Assembly: GCA_026936325.1 (NCBI GenBank)
Contig: JAPTHN010000025.1
Span: 2,448,001 to 2,512,000, forward strand
Direction: 5' to 3'
DNA from: Platynereis dumerilii
Taxonomy: Eukaryota > Annelida > Polychaeta > Phyllodocida > Nereididae
Length of the DNA stretch: 64,000 nt
Position 1 is the first letter of the stretch, and each line of letters opens with the position of its first letter. The position numbers and the translations under genes are program-made. Shown piece after piece: positions 49,301 through 61,613 of the stretch. A model generated the notes under the pieces. It saw nothing but the letters and a program-made list of their open reading frames with translations, was not told the DNA's origin and made no database searches.

Positions 49301-50284
49301 TTTAAACAGGTATTATGCCATGTGGTAGGGCTTTCAAACAAGCCGTCAATTAAAGCCTAAAGTGTAATGGGAGCTGAGCTATAAGGCAAAATTTCATCGT
49401 GTTGGATGTTAACAGAGAAATGACACTTATCTGACTTGATGGCTTGTCCCTCAAAACTCCTGGATATATATATAGAGAAAAATCAGTTAAATGACTTCTA
49501 TTGTCAAGAAAACTATTTGAGGCATCAGCCAGGTTAATTTTCATGGATATATTGTCATTTTTCATGAAGCTGTAGCTGTTTATATTCCGTGTTGGACTTA
49601 CATATTTTTCGTGTCAGACGTACACATGTGAATTGGCAGTGTAGAGGATGCCTGCAGTGCAATAATGATCCTCAATTTTCATCTTTTATACAAAGTACAG
49701 TTCTTTGAAATACTTAGGAACCATGAAATGGCTTTAGCATTGTATATTTGTGCCAAATGTGATGTCTCAAACATCAAAGTTATTTTCAACTTTTTTACCC
49801 TTAAATTTACATTTATTTTAGCATAGAAATATCACAAAAGTCTCTAGTTGTATCTAAACTTTTCACTGTAATTGCACATATTTCTTTAAATATATGTTGA
49901 GAGAATGCTTGACAAATAAATTGTGAAGATATTTGGCAAAAATACGCAAAAAAAATGAAGAAAATCTGCCATTTTTCTTACTATCACAGCTTTAAATATT
50001 GGGCTAAAACTGGCAGATATCATTTTATCTTTCATTTTCTATGAGTATAATGCCTGTCTTAGCTTACGAAACAACATCATGCCAATTACACATCTTATGA
50101 ACTGCCTTTCACATAATTTTATGGCCGAAAACAGAGTTAAAAATGACCAAACTTCAAGGATACCACTTATTTCCTGTTCTGTGGCCTATACTACATTGAG
50201 GTTCACCCAAACAGCTTGACCCAAGGTCTTCTAGTGAGACCAAGCCTGTGTAACATTATTTGTATAATTCCCTATGTTCCAGAT
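49301..50284. other. GT49 intron, no feature seen
   Basis: AT-rich. 'gtgtcagacgtacac' at about 49610 recurs at 52771 and 53755. Confidence 0.4.
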
Positions 50285-52725
50285 GGGCAGTTTTACAGTA
50301 TTTGCACTCGGTTGATTTTTCATATTTAGGCAAATGTTACGAAAAAAGTATGATAGGTACAGAGAAATTTGTTGTGGTGGCAGTTTTGTACTACATTGAA
50401 ACATATGTGTGCCAAATTTTACCCTCCTACGATATTTAGTTTTGAAGCAGCAAGGAAGTTAGGACCAATTTTTGCAAATTTCTGTGTCTCACGGGCAGTT
50501 TTGCTAATTTTAGGGCAACACACAAAAATAGATGCAGGCAGCTGTGATTCATGACGATGGTGTCTCTCCGGACCTATGTCTTTGGTGTAAATTACAACAG
50601 GTTTCATGCAAATAAGTTAAATACAAAATGAGTTGTCTCCTAAAATGTAAAAAACGGTATGTGTCAAATATTTTGTCCCTGAGAGACCATTTGTTACTTT
50701 ATATGCTGTGATGAATAAGCATTTAAGGATGTGTCTACTGTTTGTGTCAATTTTGTAGCTGGAGACATATCTGAAGGTAAATCAACAACATTTATTTCAG
50801 TAACTATACTTGGTTTTCGGAATTTGAGACTTGAATATGACGTCAAAAAAACATGTCCTCTCCAGCCCATGGAAAAAAACACTCAGGGTTTTGAAGGAAA
50901 AACAAGCAATTTGTGTTTTCATTGTTCAGTTGTGTGCCTCTATATAAGTTTGACAAATACAAGTTTAAAAAATGTCCAGGGAATGTGCATAGATTTTCCT
51001 ATAAATTTAAATCCTCAATGTCAAAAAATGTCCTCTCCAGCGCATCAGAATTTGTGTTATGATTCAAGTCCTTTAACAATGGATTCTCCAAGGAAAAAGG
51101 CCAGGACTGTACGAAATAACTTATTCGGGATGTCACGAAAGGGTATTCATAAATAAGAAAATTTCAATATATGTTTTTCTATCATCAAATTGCACCATGA
51201 TGAGAAAACCAAACTTGAGGGTATAAGTCAGTTATTTTATGTAAGATATCAGCGTAACTGCAGTTTTTGCGAATAACTGAATGACTTTACAAGATAGTAC
51301 ACAAATATCTTGTTTACGGAGCAATTAAAGTTGATTTTTTTTCTTAACCTGTGATTTTGGGTAATTTTCTGAGATTTTTCTCTCTAGAACATTATCTTTT
51401 ACACAAGGCAAACCCAATGAGTTCCAATCGTACAGCAACAAAACTTGACACAGGGTTTTTAGGAAACCCAGGGATTATATACCTTTGCAATGATGGGTCT
51501 ATGGAGACCAAAATGTTACTAAACAGTCAACCTGCTGGGAGAGTCCCATGCCTGCAGAAAACAGGAACTAGAATTTAACCGAGTGAACCGCTCGTGAATT
51601 CATCCGCAAATAGTTCTCAAAGTTTTCACTGCTACGGAATTAGCATCTGCTTGCTGGATTGAGTCCTATACACCGCTGTAATCAGCATGTAATATAACGT
51701 ATTTTGGCGTACATGCAGCCTGGATTCGATCGGAAATTCTAGATGTATGTGTGGATTACCAAAATCTAGATCTGGCAGTTGTTCGGCCGCCATTATCAAC
51801 ATGTCGACTCCATTTTGTGCACTTCTGAAAATGCATTGGAAACTAGAGTAAATAGCATTGACAGTGTCTGTGAACCATCGGGATTTCTCAGGTAAACTTC
51901 AAACATCAGTTTTGTGCTATTCAGACTTTTGGCAAATTGTTTGATAATTTGTGACATGAAGTAGATTTTATTCACGTGTCTGTTGAATCCAAAATGGCGG
52001 CCCGACCACTGAATCCGCTGCAGGACAGATTTTACTGTCATGACAGAGCAGAATTAGTATTGTAATTTGAAAAATCAGTGTATAGGAACATTTCTGTGTT
52101 GTTGGCACCTTCTGCAATTTGTCAGATAATTTGTGGTCTCCCGTTGATTCTGGACATGTGTTTGTTTACCAAAAATGACATCGTCCTATTTCTGACGATC
52201 GTTGGGCATTGACCAATCAGGGGCAAGGGCGGGGCCTAGAGTTTGAACACGCCGTCGAATGAGCGCTGGGGGCTCGCCGCATAATTAATATGCGGGCATG
52301 AGACCACTCATGCAGTTTGCTAAACAGTCTAAAACAGAAACTTTCAGGGTATGACAAGTGAAATTTCTTTATTTTCGTCATAAATATTGCGAAAAAAATA
52401 TTTTGGCCCCGTTTAATGAATATTTTAATTTTTTAATTGATTTTATTGGTTCAATACAATCAGATGGCTCTATTTCCATAAAAAAATGGTTCAAATTGTG
52501 TTCATGTGGATACTTTTTTTCATAATTTTTTTTTTCAAAAATTCTAACCTTGATAACTTTAAGGAGTGGTGATTTGGTGATAAACAAACAAATCACTTCT
52601 GTTCTCATTGATTTACGAATCAGTAATATGTTCATTTCATGATAGTACAAAGGAAATTCTCCTCTACAAAACTTTATTTTGACCCCCCATGAGACACTTT
52701 GAGTGCAAATACTGTAAAACTGCCC
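50285..52725. mobile_element. 2.44-kb TIR element, TSD AGAT, carries an ORF
   Basis: GGGCAGTTTTACAGTATTTG at the left end has an exact inverted partner at the right (about 26 bp), with AGAT flanking both (50281-50284, 52726-52729). Ends starting GGG(C/T) with an AGAT duplication also define the ~990-bp elements. The interior holds a 141-codon plus ORF (50731-51156) and two smaller ones. No known transposase motif was seen, so the superfamily is open. Confidence 0.8.
50731..51156 (+). CDS. 141-codon ORF inside the AGAT-flanked element
   Basis: The longest non-LINE, non-satellite ORF in the window. Its first codon is GTG (the first ATG is later), so it may be an exon. It has nine cysteines; the C-terminal part is DSPRKKARTVRNNLFGMSRK. 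'atgtcctctccagc' occurs twice inside it. A basic tail would suit a DNA-binding transposase part, but no family is recognised. Confidence 0.35.
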   Translation: MSTVCVNFVAGDISEGKSTTFISVTILGFRNLRLEYDVKKTCPLQPMEKNTQGFEGKTSNLCFHCSVVCLYISLTNTSLKNVQGMCIDFPINLNPQCQKMSSPAHQNLCYDSSPLTMDSPRKKARTVRNNLFGMSRKGIHK

Positions 52726-52888
52726 AGATGCACTTTCATAATAATGTGCCGGACGTACATTCCATTTTTGTGTCGGACGTACACACTCTTAAGTGCTCTG
52801 CTTGGCAACTGTATCAGGTTCCACTTATGCCACCATGCTATTCGTGGACATAAATGTGCTTTGTGTAAGAAGTTTTATGAAGTAAACA

Positions 52889-53745
52889 TCAGTAACCTGT
52901 GAGCAGGAAAATTATTTATCCTCAGTCCAGTGTGCATCCTCGATTCTGATTGGCAGAGAGCCGCGATGTATGAGACCGTACACCCTGTCTGTCGTCATCA
53001 GATAGGGTGTATGAGATAAACAATGATGTCACAATTGCAACCATAGGATTGTTATGACGTGGTCCATGTAGCAACAATTGTCATGCCATCACAACGCCAT
53101 TGTTTGAGCCATTGTGACATCATCCAGGTTGCAGCATTGGTGATGAAGTCATGATACTGTTCCTTTGTTACAGAAAGACATTTCAGACTCAGTTTGCAAG
53201 ATAGTCTATGGGCAGCAATAAAACAAGAAGTCTGAAGTTAAAACCATTACACCCTGCTCGTGGTGTATGGAGTCCTTCGTGGTGTATTATCAGTTACACC
53301 CTGCTCGTTTCGAAGGTACAGGAATATACACCACGAAGGACTCCATACACCACGAAGCCGAAGGCTGAGTGGTGTATGGAGGCCTGAGTGGTGTATATTC
53401 CCGTACCCTCGAAAAATGAGCTGGGTGTAACGGTTTTATCCTCAGACTTCTTGTTTTATTGATGCCCATAGATTATCTTTCAAACTCAGAGTCTCAAATG
53501 TCTTTCAGTAACAAAGCAACAGCATTGTGACGTCATCACTATTGTTGCTACAAGGATGACGTCATAACGATCCTATGGTTGCAATTGTGACATCATTGTT
53601 TATCTCATACACCCTGTCTGGTGACGACAGACAGGGTGTACGGTGTCATACACCGCGGCTCTCAGCCAATCAGAATCAAGGATTCACACTGGACTGAGGA
53701 TAAATTCCCGTACCCTCGAAACGAGCAGGGTGTAACTGATATTAC
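52889..53745. mobile_element. ~860-bp fold-back element
   Basis: The whole element is an imperfect palindrome: 'tttatcctcagtccagtgtg' (52914) returns as 'cacactggactgaggataaa' (53684), and 'ataaacaatgatgtcacaat' as its complement near 53585, continuing to 'ggagtccttcgtggtgtat' about the centre near 53310. Arms are about 420 bp. It contains many TGACGTCA-like sites. Confidence 0.9.
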
Positions 53746-54277
53746 TAATTTATGTGTCAGACGTACACTTAGTCTAGTGACTTAGAATCTTATTAGGTCA
53801 AATGTCACTGCCTGACAGAATTCACAAGGATTGATGCAAGAATTGTTAATGCAAAATGAAAGTTTACTCCCACAGGCAGTAACTGACAACAAAATGAAAC
53901 CACTAACCTATTTCTCTACTGGCATTGACATCTTATAAAAAATTGCAGTGATCTAACATACCATTATTTAAATTCAAATATCTAAAAAACCAAATTACAT
54001 AATCAATTGATTTTTTCTGTGCCATAAAATAGACTTATTTTGGCACATTGTGGCACCCATTACGTATACCTATTTCAATTTTGAAATTTTAACTGATCGA
54101 TAGATGACTACTGAATTGCCCAAATATCAACCCTGTAATTTTGCTATTAGCTGGGGAACTAGGATGATATAGAAACTGGATATGGTATGGAAGATGTCAT
54201 AACTGACCAGTCTATTGAAGATGTAATAACTGACCAGTCTATCACTTGAAAGACTTTCCCCTACTGTACCCTTTTTA

Positions 54278-54879
54278 CCTTCAGCGTATTAGTTAGATAC
54301 CGATTTGGAGGGTTCTAACATGCATTTTTGTCAGTTAGATCCCGACCGGAGGGAGGGATCTAACTGACAAAAATGCATGTTAGAACCCGACAATGAGGTA
54401 TCTAACTGACTTAGACATCATATGCTTCTTCTATTATACCTTTTAACTTATACGTTTTGCAAAATAAACAATAATCTGATTGTTTGTTTGCTGTTATTAA
54501 TAGTGTTAATCCTTAGCTGGGCGCTAACATGCAAAACTGTCAGTTAGATACCAGCTTTTCCAATGGTATTAGTATCTTGGTGATGTCTAAAAACGGTTAA
54601 AGTTTGGTACACATATGCCTTATATGGTCAGGAAGTGCCTTTTGAAAGGTCTTATGGATAATATTATATACTTTTTGAAATATTGAAAAACAAACAATTT
54701 TTTTTTTGTTGCTGGCCCAGGACTCAGTCACAATTGCATGTACAATTGTGCATGGATAAACCTAAGAATATCCAATGGGTATTCTTAGGATAAACTTTGG
54801 TACACATGTGGCTTACATGGTGTAGGTGTGTCTTTTCATGGTCTGACTGATAGATATTCTATACTTTTTGTGTAATATT
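54278..54879. repeat. ACCTTCAGCG repeat copy 3, left part, with a hairpin
   Basis: ACCTTCAGCG at 54278 is followed by a strong hairpin at 54287-54412 (arms ~55 bp, 'gttctaacatgcatttttgt' and its complement). From 54597 the internal units of the family resume. The copy is then interrupted by 54880-57712 and continues at 57713-57900. Confidence 0.7.
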
Positions 54880-57712
54880 CACTGTGGCAAAACAGGACGA
54901 GGGTAACTGAGTTACCCTCGTCTCGCTCGTCTCGTTTTGTGAAATAAATTGAAAAAATCTAGGTCATCCCATTGGATCCCATGTTAAAAGAGGACGAAGG
55001 TAACTGCTTTTCCAATAATGGAAAGACGAAGGTAACTGCATATGAGGACGAGGGTATTTGCAGCTAAATTGTGTATTAAACCAATGCAATTTGGCCAAGG
55101 TTGATTGCATAAAATGCAGAGATGTAATAATCACACATGAGGTGATACATGCCTGAATGCAAATGCAATTTAAACCAAATTTAGACCTTAATAATATTAT
55201 TTCCTGACACATAACAATACCTGTAATAAAGTATTCATACTGCAACTTCAATTAGTATGAGTTGCATGGCTACTTGCTACGTAGCATTTTATCCTCTTCT
55301 GATTGGTCCTGAACTGATCATCAGCCAGTTAAAGGAAGCTTAGAAACTACATAGCAAGTGGTTCAAGCAACTCATACTTATTGAAATTGCTGTAATAAAT
55401 GTATGATAATTAATACAAAATTTAAAATGTTTTATTCTAAGATTTCCATTGTCTTCCAATCTCTGGGTTCTGAGTATAGTCCCATTTTTCGCCGGATCAC
55501 CTGACCTGTGATGGACATCACAGACATCCATTGCTTCATTGCTTTGCATCTATCAAAAATCAGGTCCGTGCCATTGGATCAGTAGAATGCAAGGGTAGAG
55601 TGAAGACTGCTCTAGAAGGGGGATACTATTTCAAAATAAAAGATATGGGTGGAAAACGCATGGAAGGAGTAGATATCATGGAGGGAGGCATGGACAGTTC
55701 AGAATTTATCACTCAGGCATGGTAGGGGGCAGGTCGGAAGTTGTCGTAAAAAATTGATACCCTCCCCCAATTAGATTTCTTGTAGATTTTTCGCACCCCC
55801 CCCATAGGATTTATTTTTTATTTTTTGCCACACAGCACTCGTTTTGGTAAGTTTGTTTGAAACTTCAGTTCACAGACTGTACATCAACAAAAAACTCACC
55901 AATGGAAATATTTGATGGGAAAAATCTCATGAAATTTTCACATGACAGGCACAAAAGCTGTCCCTCGAACGTTTTTGAAAAATATATTAATAATAAAGCA
56001 GATTTTGAATGAAACACTCAAAATTTAGAAATTTGCTACTGGAAATGAAGCATGTTAACCAAAACAGTTTGAATCATTTTAAGTTTACAGCAGAAAACTG
56101 CTGAACAATGAGATTTCTATGCATACCAAGAATAGAAAAATACATTAATTCCTTATCAATACTCTCCGAAATCAGAAATCTGAATGGAACATCTTTTTTG
56201 AAGAGTTTGACACAAAGCCTGAGTATAGGGGGCGGGTCTGCATTGATGCTTACATTTTATTCATTTGATCAGCTTTAATTGCGGTTAGGTCAAATATCCC
56301 TTTTTCCCAACCCATGTAGCAAACAAAGTTGTAAACTTTCCTGGCTTATCAAAAAAATATTGTAGAAAGAACTGATAAGTTGTTGAAATTAATAATCATA
56401 GGATCTGGAATTTTGTGACTTGCATTTTCGACAGTAGTCACGATGATTTAATTTGACACAAAAGTTTTGCACCTGAAGATGTGTAATTTTTCATCAATAT
56501 ACCTGATGGCAATTATCAGATATGTGAAAAAACACTTTCGTCTTGATACCGGTACATTGTACTTCAGGAGCAGAACCATTTTTTTAGCCATCTTACAATG
56601 GGTTTTTAATGGTGGTTTGAGCGGTGTATATACCTGCATTGGAAACATATCACCGAGGTTATCATTCCAATGATTGGCATTAAATTAACATGAAAAATGC
56701 ACACATTTTAGCAGAAGAAGAGACGTAAGTGTTTGACAAACTCACACTAGGGTAACCATCACCTTGCTACACGAATCACAACATGCTCAGACTAGTCACA
56801 GTCTACATGTATGCTTTTATTTTCTGCGGGAAAAGGAAAATAATACACAACTACAAAACACTGCAAACAGTAAACAAATATTGACTGCAGGATTTCACTT
56901 CCGAAAAATGGTAATGCATGCACAATTGCACATTTGGATGATTATCAAATATGATACAAATGCATGGAAAAAGGAGCGACAAACAAAATATGAAAATGTT
57001 TACTTGGCTTTTAATCAACAGAAAACCTGCAATATACAATAAATTGTTTGAATGGGTGGGAGGGGGAGGCACCTTGATTCATTCCACACTCCGGACATTG
57101 AGCTCTGATATACTGGATGTAAACTTGAATTCTGGCTCAGTTTGCATCGGGCGTGACTTTTGTTTTGAACCATAGCACATGAAGCGCATGATCTGACTTA
57201 GCCATTCCTGTTTTTTTTTTTTCCTTTGAAAACTTGCAGACCATAACAATGGATATTCAGTGATGTACAAATTTCCATAGATAAGAAGTTAGAAGATGTC
57301 ACTGTGAACAACAGTCATGTATAATATTGTAGTTTAGATATCTTGCACTGAACATCCTGAAAATGAATATAACTTTTACTGACCAATTTTACTGGCTTAC
57401 TGATGCATTTGGATTAAAATAAAAAGGGCAAATACCCTCGTCATGTCATCAGACATGGTCACAGTTACCCTCGTCTTCGGATGCAGTTACCCTCGTCATT
57501 TTCGTAGTGCTTTAAGTCATGTTTTGATTGTCAGAGACTGAATTCATAGTGACTCTTTTTCGAAATGTCATTTTGGATCCAATACAATGACCATACACTA
57601 CCTGGATAACAGTCAACCCAAGCAACAGGCTCAAAATCAATGTTACATAATATTTAAGGCTAATTCAGAGACGAGGGTAACTCAGTTACCCTCGTCCTGT
57701 TTTGCCACAGTG
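54880..57712. mobile_element. 2.83-kb TIR element with hairpin-bearing ends
   Basis: The ends CACTGTGGCAAAACAGGACG are identical inverted over about 44 bp. Each end itself holds the palindrome GACGAGGGTAACTGAGTTACCCTCGTC. It splits copy 3 of the ACCTTCAGCG repeat between 'tttttgtgtaatatt' and 'atattgagaaaaa', implying a ~5-bp duplication ATATT. 'ggacga.ggtaactg' recurs just inside both ends. Inside, 55242-55392 is a separate hairpin (arms ~45 bp). No transposase frame is seen. Confidence 0.85.
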
Positions 57713-57900
57713 ATATTGAGAAAAAATATTTGAAATACTGTTTTTTCATATTTTAGCCAAAACTTGCCCACTATTGCATATACAGCAATGAAATTTTCTA
57801 CACATATCAAACACTTTTTAATGATTGGAAAAACTTGAGAAAAATATAACAGCATTATATTTTTTGGTTTCCAACGCAGCCTATGTTTTACATGTAAGGG
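57713..57900. repeat. ACCTTCAGCG repeat copy 3, right part
   Basis: It continues copy 3 after the inserted element and ends with the family's 'cgcagcctatgttt'. Confidence 0.7.
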
Positions 57901-57981
57901 TACTTTTCTTGTTATTTATGTTGCAAAGTATGTGATCTCAAGACAGAATCTAATAATAAATTGGAAACATTCAACTTTCAG

Positions 57982-58051
57982 AAAAAGCGAAAAGGGAGCT
58001 CATCAATCAACAGATTTCAAAAGATGGAAGAATACCACGGAAAAATACAAG
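57982..58051 (+). CDS. GT49 glycosyltransferase exon 3 of those seen
   Basis: A 70-bp exon: acceptor TTCAACTTTCAG; donor GTTAAC, weaker than consensus. Its first base completes the leucine from exon 43507-43619; it ends in phase 0. It encodes KSEKGAHQSTDFKRWKNTTE then KYK, the counterpart of the 'GHAPTNF..W' segment in LARGE. It was found by requiring a phase-2 start and phase-0 end between the neighbouring exons. Confidence 0.88.
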
Positions 58052-58283
58052 GTTAACATATATATCCCACATAAATATTGATTAATACATGTTGTTGACA
58101 GCTTGGATATTTTAAGAAAGCTTGCAGCTGAAGTCAACAGCACAGATTCAAAAATATCTGAGTGTGTCATGCTTCAACTTAACGAATGCATTTTTACCTT
58201 CAGCGAACTTTGTTCACAGAAGGTGGTGTTATCACTTGGATAAAATGTTGTCCGTCCGCCAGGCGGGCAGGCGGCGGGCGAAT

Positions 58284-58617
58284 AGGTTAGGTTAGGTTAG
58301 GTTAGGTATAATACTGATCGCAGGCCCTTTGAGGGCCTCTATGATCAGATCTTATTCGATGATATATGTACATATGATGCGATGACTTGGACGGAAAGCG
58401 AACATCAGAAATATGGACGGATTGAACTTGTGATGAATAACGGAATATATATAGTTGAATATATAGTTGAATATATAGTTGAAACAGGTATATATAGATA
58501 TTTACAATATATATACAGTTTGAGTTCAGTCTTTTGTCAATTCTTTTCTTCCAATCAGCAGGAATAGGTTGATCTTTATATTTTCTAACTTATGTGAGCT
58601 AAGGCCTCTCACGATGA
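58284..58617 (-). mobile_element. Retrotransposon 3' end with CCTAA tail
   Basis: It is absent from copy 1 at the equivalent place. Read on the minus strand it ends with about four CCTAA units (plus strand 58284-58303, GGTTAGG) after a hairpin 'aggccctcaaagggcct'. A short tandem repeat at the 3' end is common in non-LTR elements. The rest is non-coding, with three 'atatatagttga' units. Confidence 0.5.
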
Positions 58618-58680
58618 TTGTTTCCGGGCCAGAGCTTGGCCTCTATTGAATGTACAAGGATAAAATTTGGTATATATATT

Positions 58681-60200
58681 AGGGTGATGCAAAAAAGTGA
58701 AGTATTGAAATGTTAATGGGGCACCCCCTGAAGTTGTTCGAATATATGAAAAAAAAATTCAGTAAAAATTTGAGCTCAATCGGACAAAAATTAGAGGGTG
58801 CTACCGCATCACCAAAATTAACATTAGTATTCAATACAAAAATATCCAATTATTTGGCATGTAGCGAGTTCAACTATACCCAGTGCACCAAACCAATGCG
58901 GCATGGTCATAATTTTTGGGTCTGGTTGTCAGAACAGCGGATCAATGCAAATTTGGATTATTTTTGACTTCTCCATGCTGCTACCACCAGACTAGCGGCG
59001 ATAAAATAGTCAAAATTTACCAAATTCGCGGTATTTAATAAAATTACCAGTTTCAATGTTACAGAAATGAAAGTAAGAGCTTTAATTTGAATACCAACAC
59101 TGCTATACTCTCACCATCTGACCCCGTTTAATTAGCTTATTTGTCATTAACAATTATTTGCGAAAATTCGCAACATTCAAAGCACTGTTGTAATACTGTA
59201 GAATATAGCAACATAGTAATGTGGGTATTCAGATGAAAGCTCTTTTCCTGCTTAATAAGATGGTGTAACTTATATTTGTGTATTGAGATGGTTGCACAAT
59301 TTGTTTGAGCCATGATAGCTTGCCGTTTTGAGTTATGATAATCTTTATGTTGTTATAACTTGCAAACAACAAGTTATCTTGGCTCAAAGGAAATGTGCAA
59401 CCATCTGACTCAATCAATTAAGCTTAGTCAAAATTCAAAATTTACAGTGCACAGCAGAAAAGAGTTATTTGAAGACTGGCATAAAAGAATTGATTTAGTG
59501 TAAGAAAACTGAGCAATAAATTATGATTTTTGAGAAACTGCAAGCCCCTCCTGGGTATAAAATGGTCATGCCCTAATTAAACATCTATCTAATAAATGTT
59601 AAGTGCAATAGTGTATGAAAAGATAGAAAGGGATGATTAAATTGGTGATTCTGTGATTGAGCCTTGCATAGGTGTGAAGGTAAATTGCATTTGAAATGGC
59701 GCGAAAATGCTGGGTAAGCTGGATCCTCTTGGATCACAACAAAGCAGACATAGGCCTAGCGGAAGTGGAATGCTTAATAAGATGGTGTAACTTATATTTG
59801 TGTACCTTTATTGCTGGTTATGTTATTCAATACCGCGTCTAACCTGAATGCTGTAAAAATCGGGCAAAATTTGTTGCTTTAGGAGTGCCCTGTTTCCTGA
59901 AATGACCGGATATTGGCAAAATATGAATGGATTTGTGATGAGAATAGTGGAAAGCTTAAATAAGAAAAAAATTTCCATCAATCTAGTGGTTGGTCAACTT
60001 CCTTCACCCAGCACCCATAAAACTGGGATTTCGCCCATTGCAATACAACGTTATATTTCAAATTTTGATAGCACCCTCTAAAATTTGTCCGATTTGGCTC
60101 CATTTTTTACTGATTTTTTTTCATATATTGGAACGTATTTGGGGGGTGCCTTATTGAAAATTCAAAAGTTTATTTTTTTGTGTGCAATCTGCATCACCCT
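58681..60200. mobile_element. 1.5-kb TIR element with AGGGTGATGCA ends
   Basis: TATATTAGGGTGATGCA and its near inverse (TGCATCACCCTAATGTA) bound about 1520 bp absent from copy 1. Internal 'gcttaataagatggtgtaac' occurs twice. The ends resemble those of the large palindrome (TAGGGTGCATC), suggesting a relationship. It is non-coding. Confidence 0.75.
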
Positions 60201-61482
60201 AATGTATATATAGCCTGTATGGTCTAGTTGTGCCTTTTGATGGTCTGATGGATAGATATCCCATACTTTTTGAAATAATTTAAAAAATATATAAATTATT
60301 TTTATTCGTTTCTGGGCCAGGACTCAGTCACTATTGCATGTGCATGGATTACATTTGGTACAGATTTGGCCGATATGGTCTAGTTGTGTCTTTTGATGGT
60401 CTCATTGATAGATATTATATACTTTTTGAAAAAATTTGAAAAAATATAAAATTATAAATATTCTGGTTTTTGGGCTAAGACTCGATCACTATTGCATGTA
60501 CATGGATAAAATTTGGAACACATATGGCCTATAAGGTCTAGTTGTGCCTTTTGGAAAGCCTGATGGAAAATATTTCATGAATACTTATATATCGAAAAAA
60601 TCATAATTTTTTATTTTTTGCTTGTGGCTCAAGACTCAGTCACTATTGCATGCACATGGATAAGGTTTGGTACACATATGGTTTATATGGTCTAGTTGTG
60701 CCTTTTCATGGTCTGACTAATAATAGATATTCAAGACCTTTTGATATATTGAGAAAAAAAAAATTTTCATATCGGAGCCAAAAAATGCCCACAATTCCAT
60801 ATACAGCAATGACATTTTCTACACATATCAATATGTAGAGCTTTTTGGTGTGTATTTAACACTTTTTCAATGATTGGAAAAACTTACAGCGTTATATTTT
60901 TTGGTTTAAAACCGACAGCTCACCTGCACTTTCGACATGCATGGAACTACCATAATATGCGTAAATTAGTCTAATAAGGCCTTTCCCTGGTTTTGTAAAC
61001 CCTAGCAAGCACGTGATCAGAAGGCAAGTCAGCGGGAAAAGAGATAATCGAAAGCAATGAATTGACCACTATTGCACACCTGTACAATTTGGTAAACACA
61101 CCAACTTTATGGTGTAATTGTCTTCTTCAAAAGGTGTTATTCGCTGAAGGTTTGTTGCTGCGCAGCCTATGTTTATATTGGCACAAATATGAACTTGATT
61201 TAAATGCACACTTCTCAGCCATTTAGCTTTGTTAAGACATGTTGTATTGATGTTGGCTGTTACCGTGGCCATAGAGCATCACTTTGCATTTTTCATAGTT
61301 GAACCGTAGTTGCCATGCACTTGCCCAATTGAAGGCTTCATTCAGATGTGCTCTCTATCTTGTGAGAAAAAAAATATGAGAAAAAAGAATATGAGAACCA
61401 TTAAAATCAAATATTGCCATAATTACGTTTCAAAGGGTGCAAGACTGATAATGAACCTTATTTCCCACCATGTCAATTTCAG

Positions 61483-61613
61483 ATTTCAAAATGGAAAAAT
61501 GATTTTGAACCGTATGTCGTAGTGAAGAAGAAATACCTTCCTCAGTACGATGAGAGGTTCGTTGGCCGATGGAGAGATAAGATGTCCTTCTTTTATCACT
61601 TGCATACCTTGAG
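61483..61613 (+). CDS. GT49 glycosyltransferase exon 4 of those seen
   Basis: A 131-bp exon between CATGTCAATTTCAG and GTAAGTA, phase 0 in and phase 2 out. It encodes ISKWKNDFEPYVVVKKKYLP then QYDERFVGRWRDKMSFFYHL. 'W..DFEPYVVV' and 'YDERFVG' are diagnostic GT49 blocks. The final part of the domain (typically with an H-rich 'H.PH' segment) was not found downstream, so at least one further exon must lie beyond 64000 or was missed. Confidence 0.93.

Larger units (their letters stand above)
58191..61175. repeat. ACCTTCAGCG repeat copy 2, split by two insertions
   Basis: The left part begins TTTTTACCTTCAGCGAACTT at 58191, the right part ends TTCGCTGAAGGT and 'gcgcagcctatgttt' at about 61175. Comparison with copy 1 shows two interruptions: 58284-58617 and about 58681-60200. 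The whole lies in one GT49 intron. Confidence 0.75.

Noticed and set aside
58284-58303. TTAGG telomere-like repeat
   Set aside because: Only about four units, internal, and best explained as the tail of a retrotransposon insertion.
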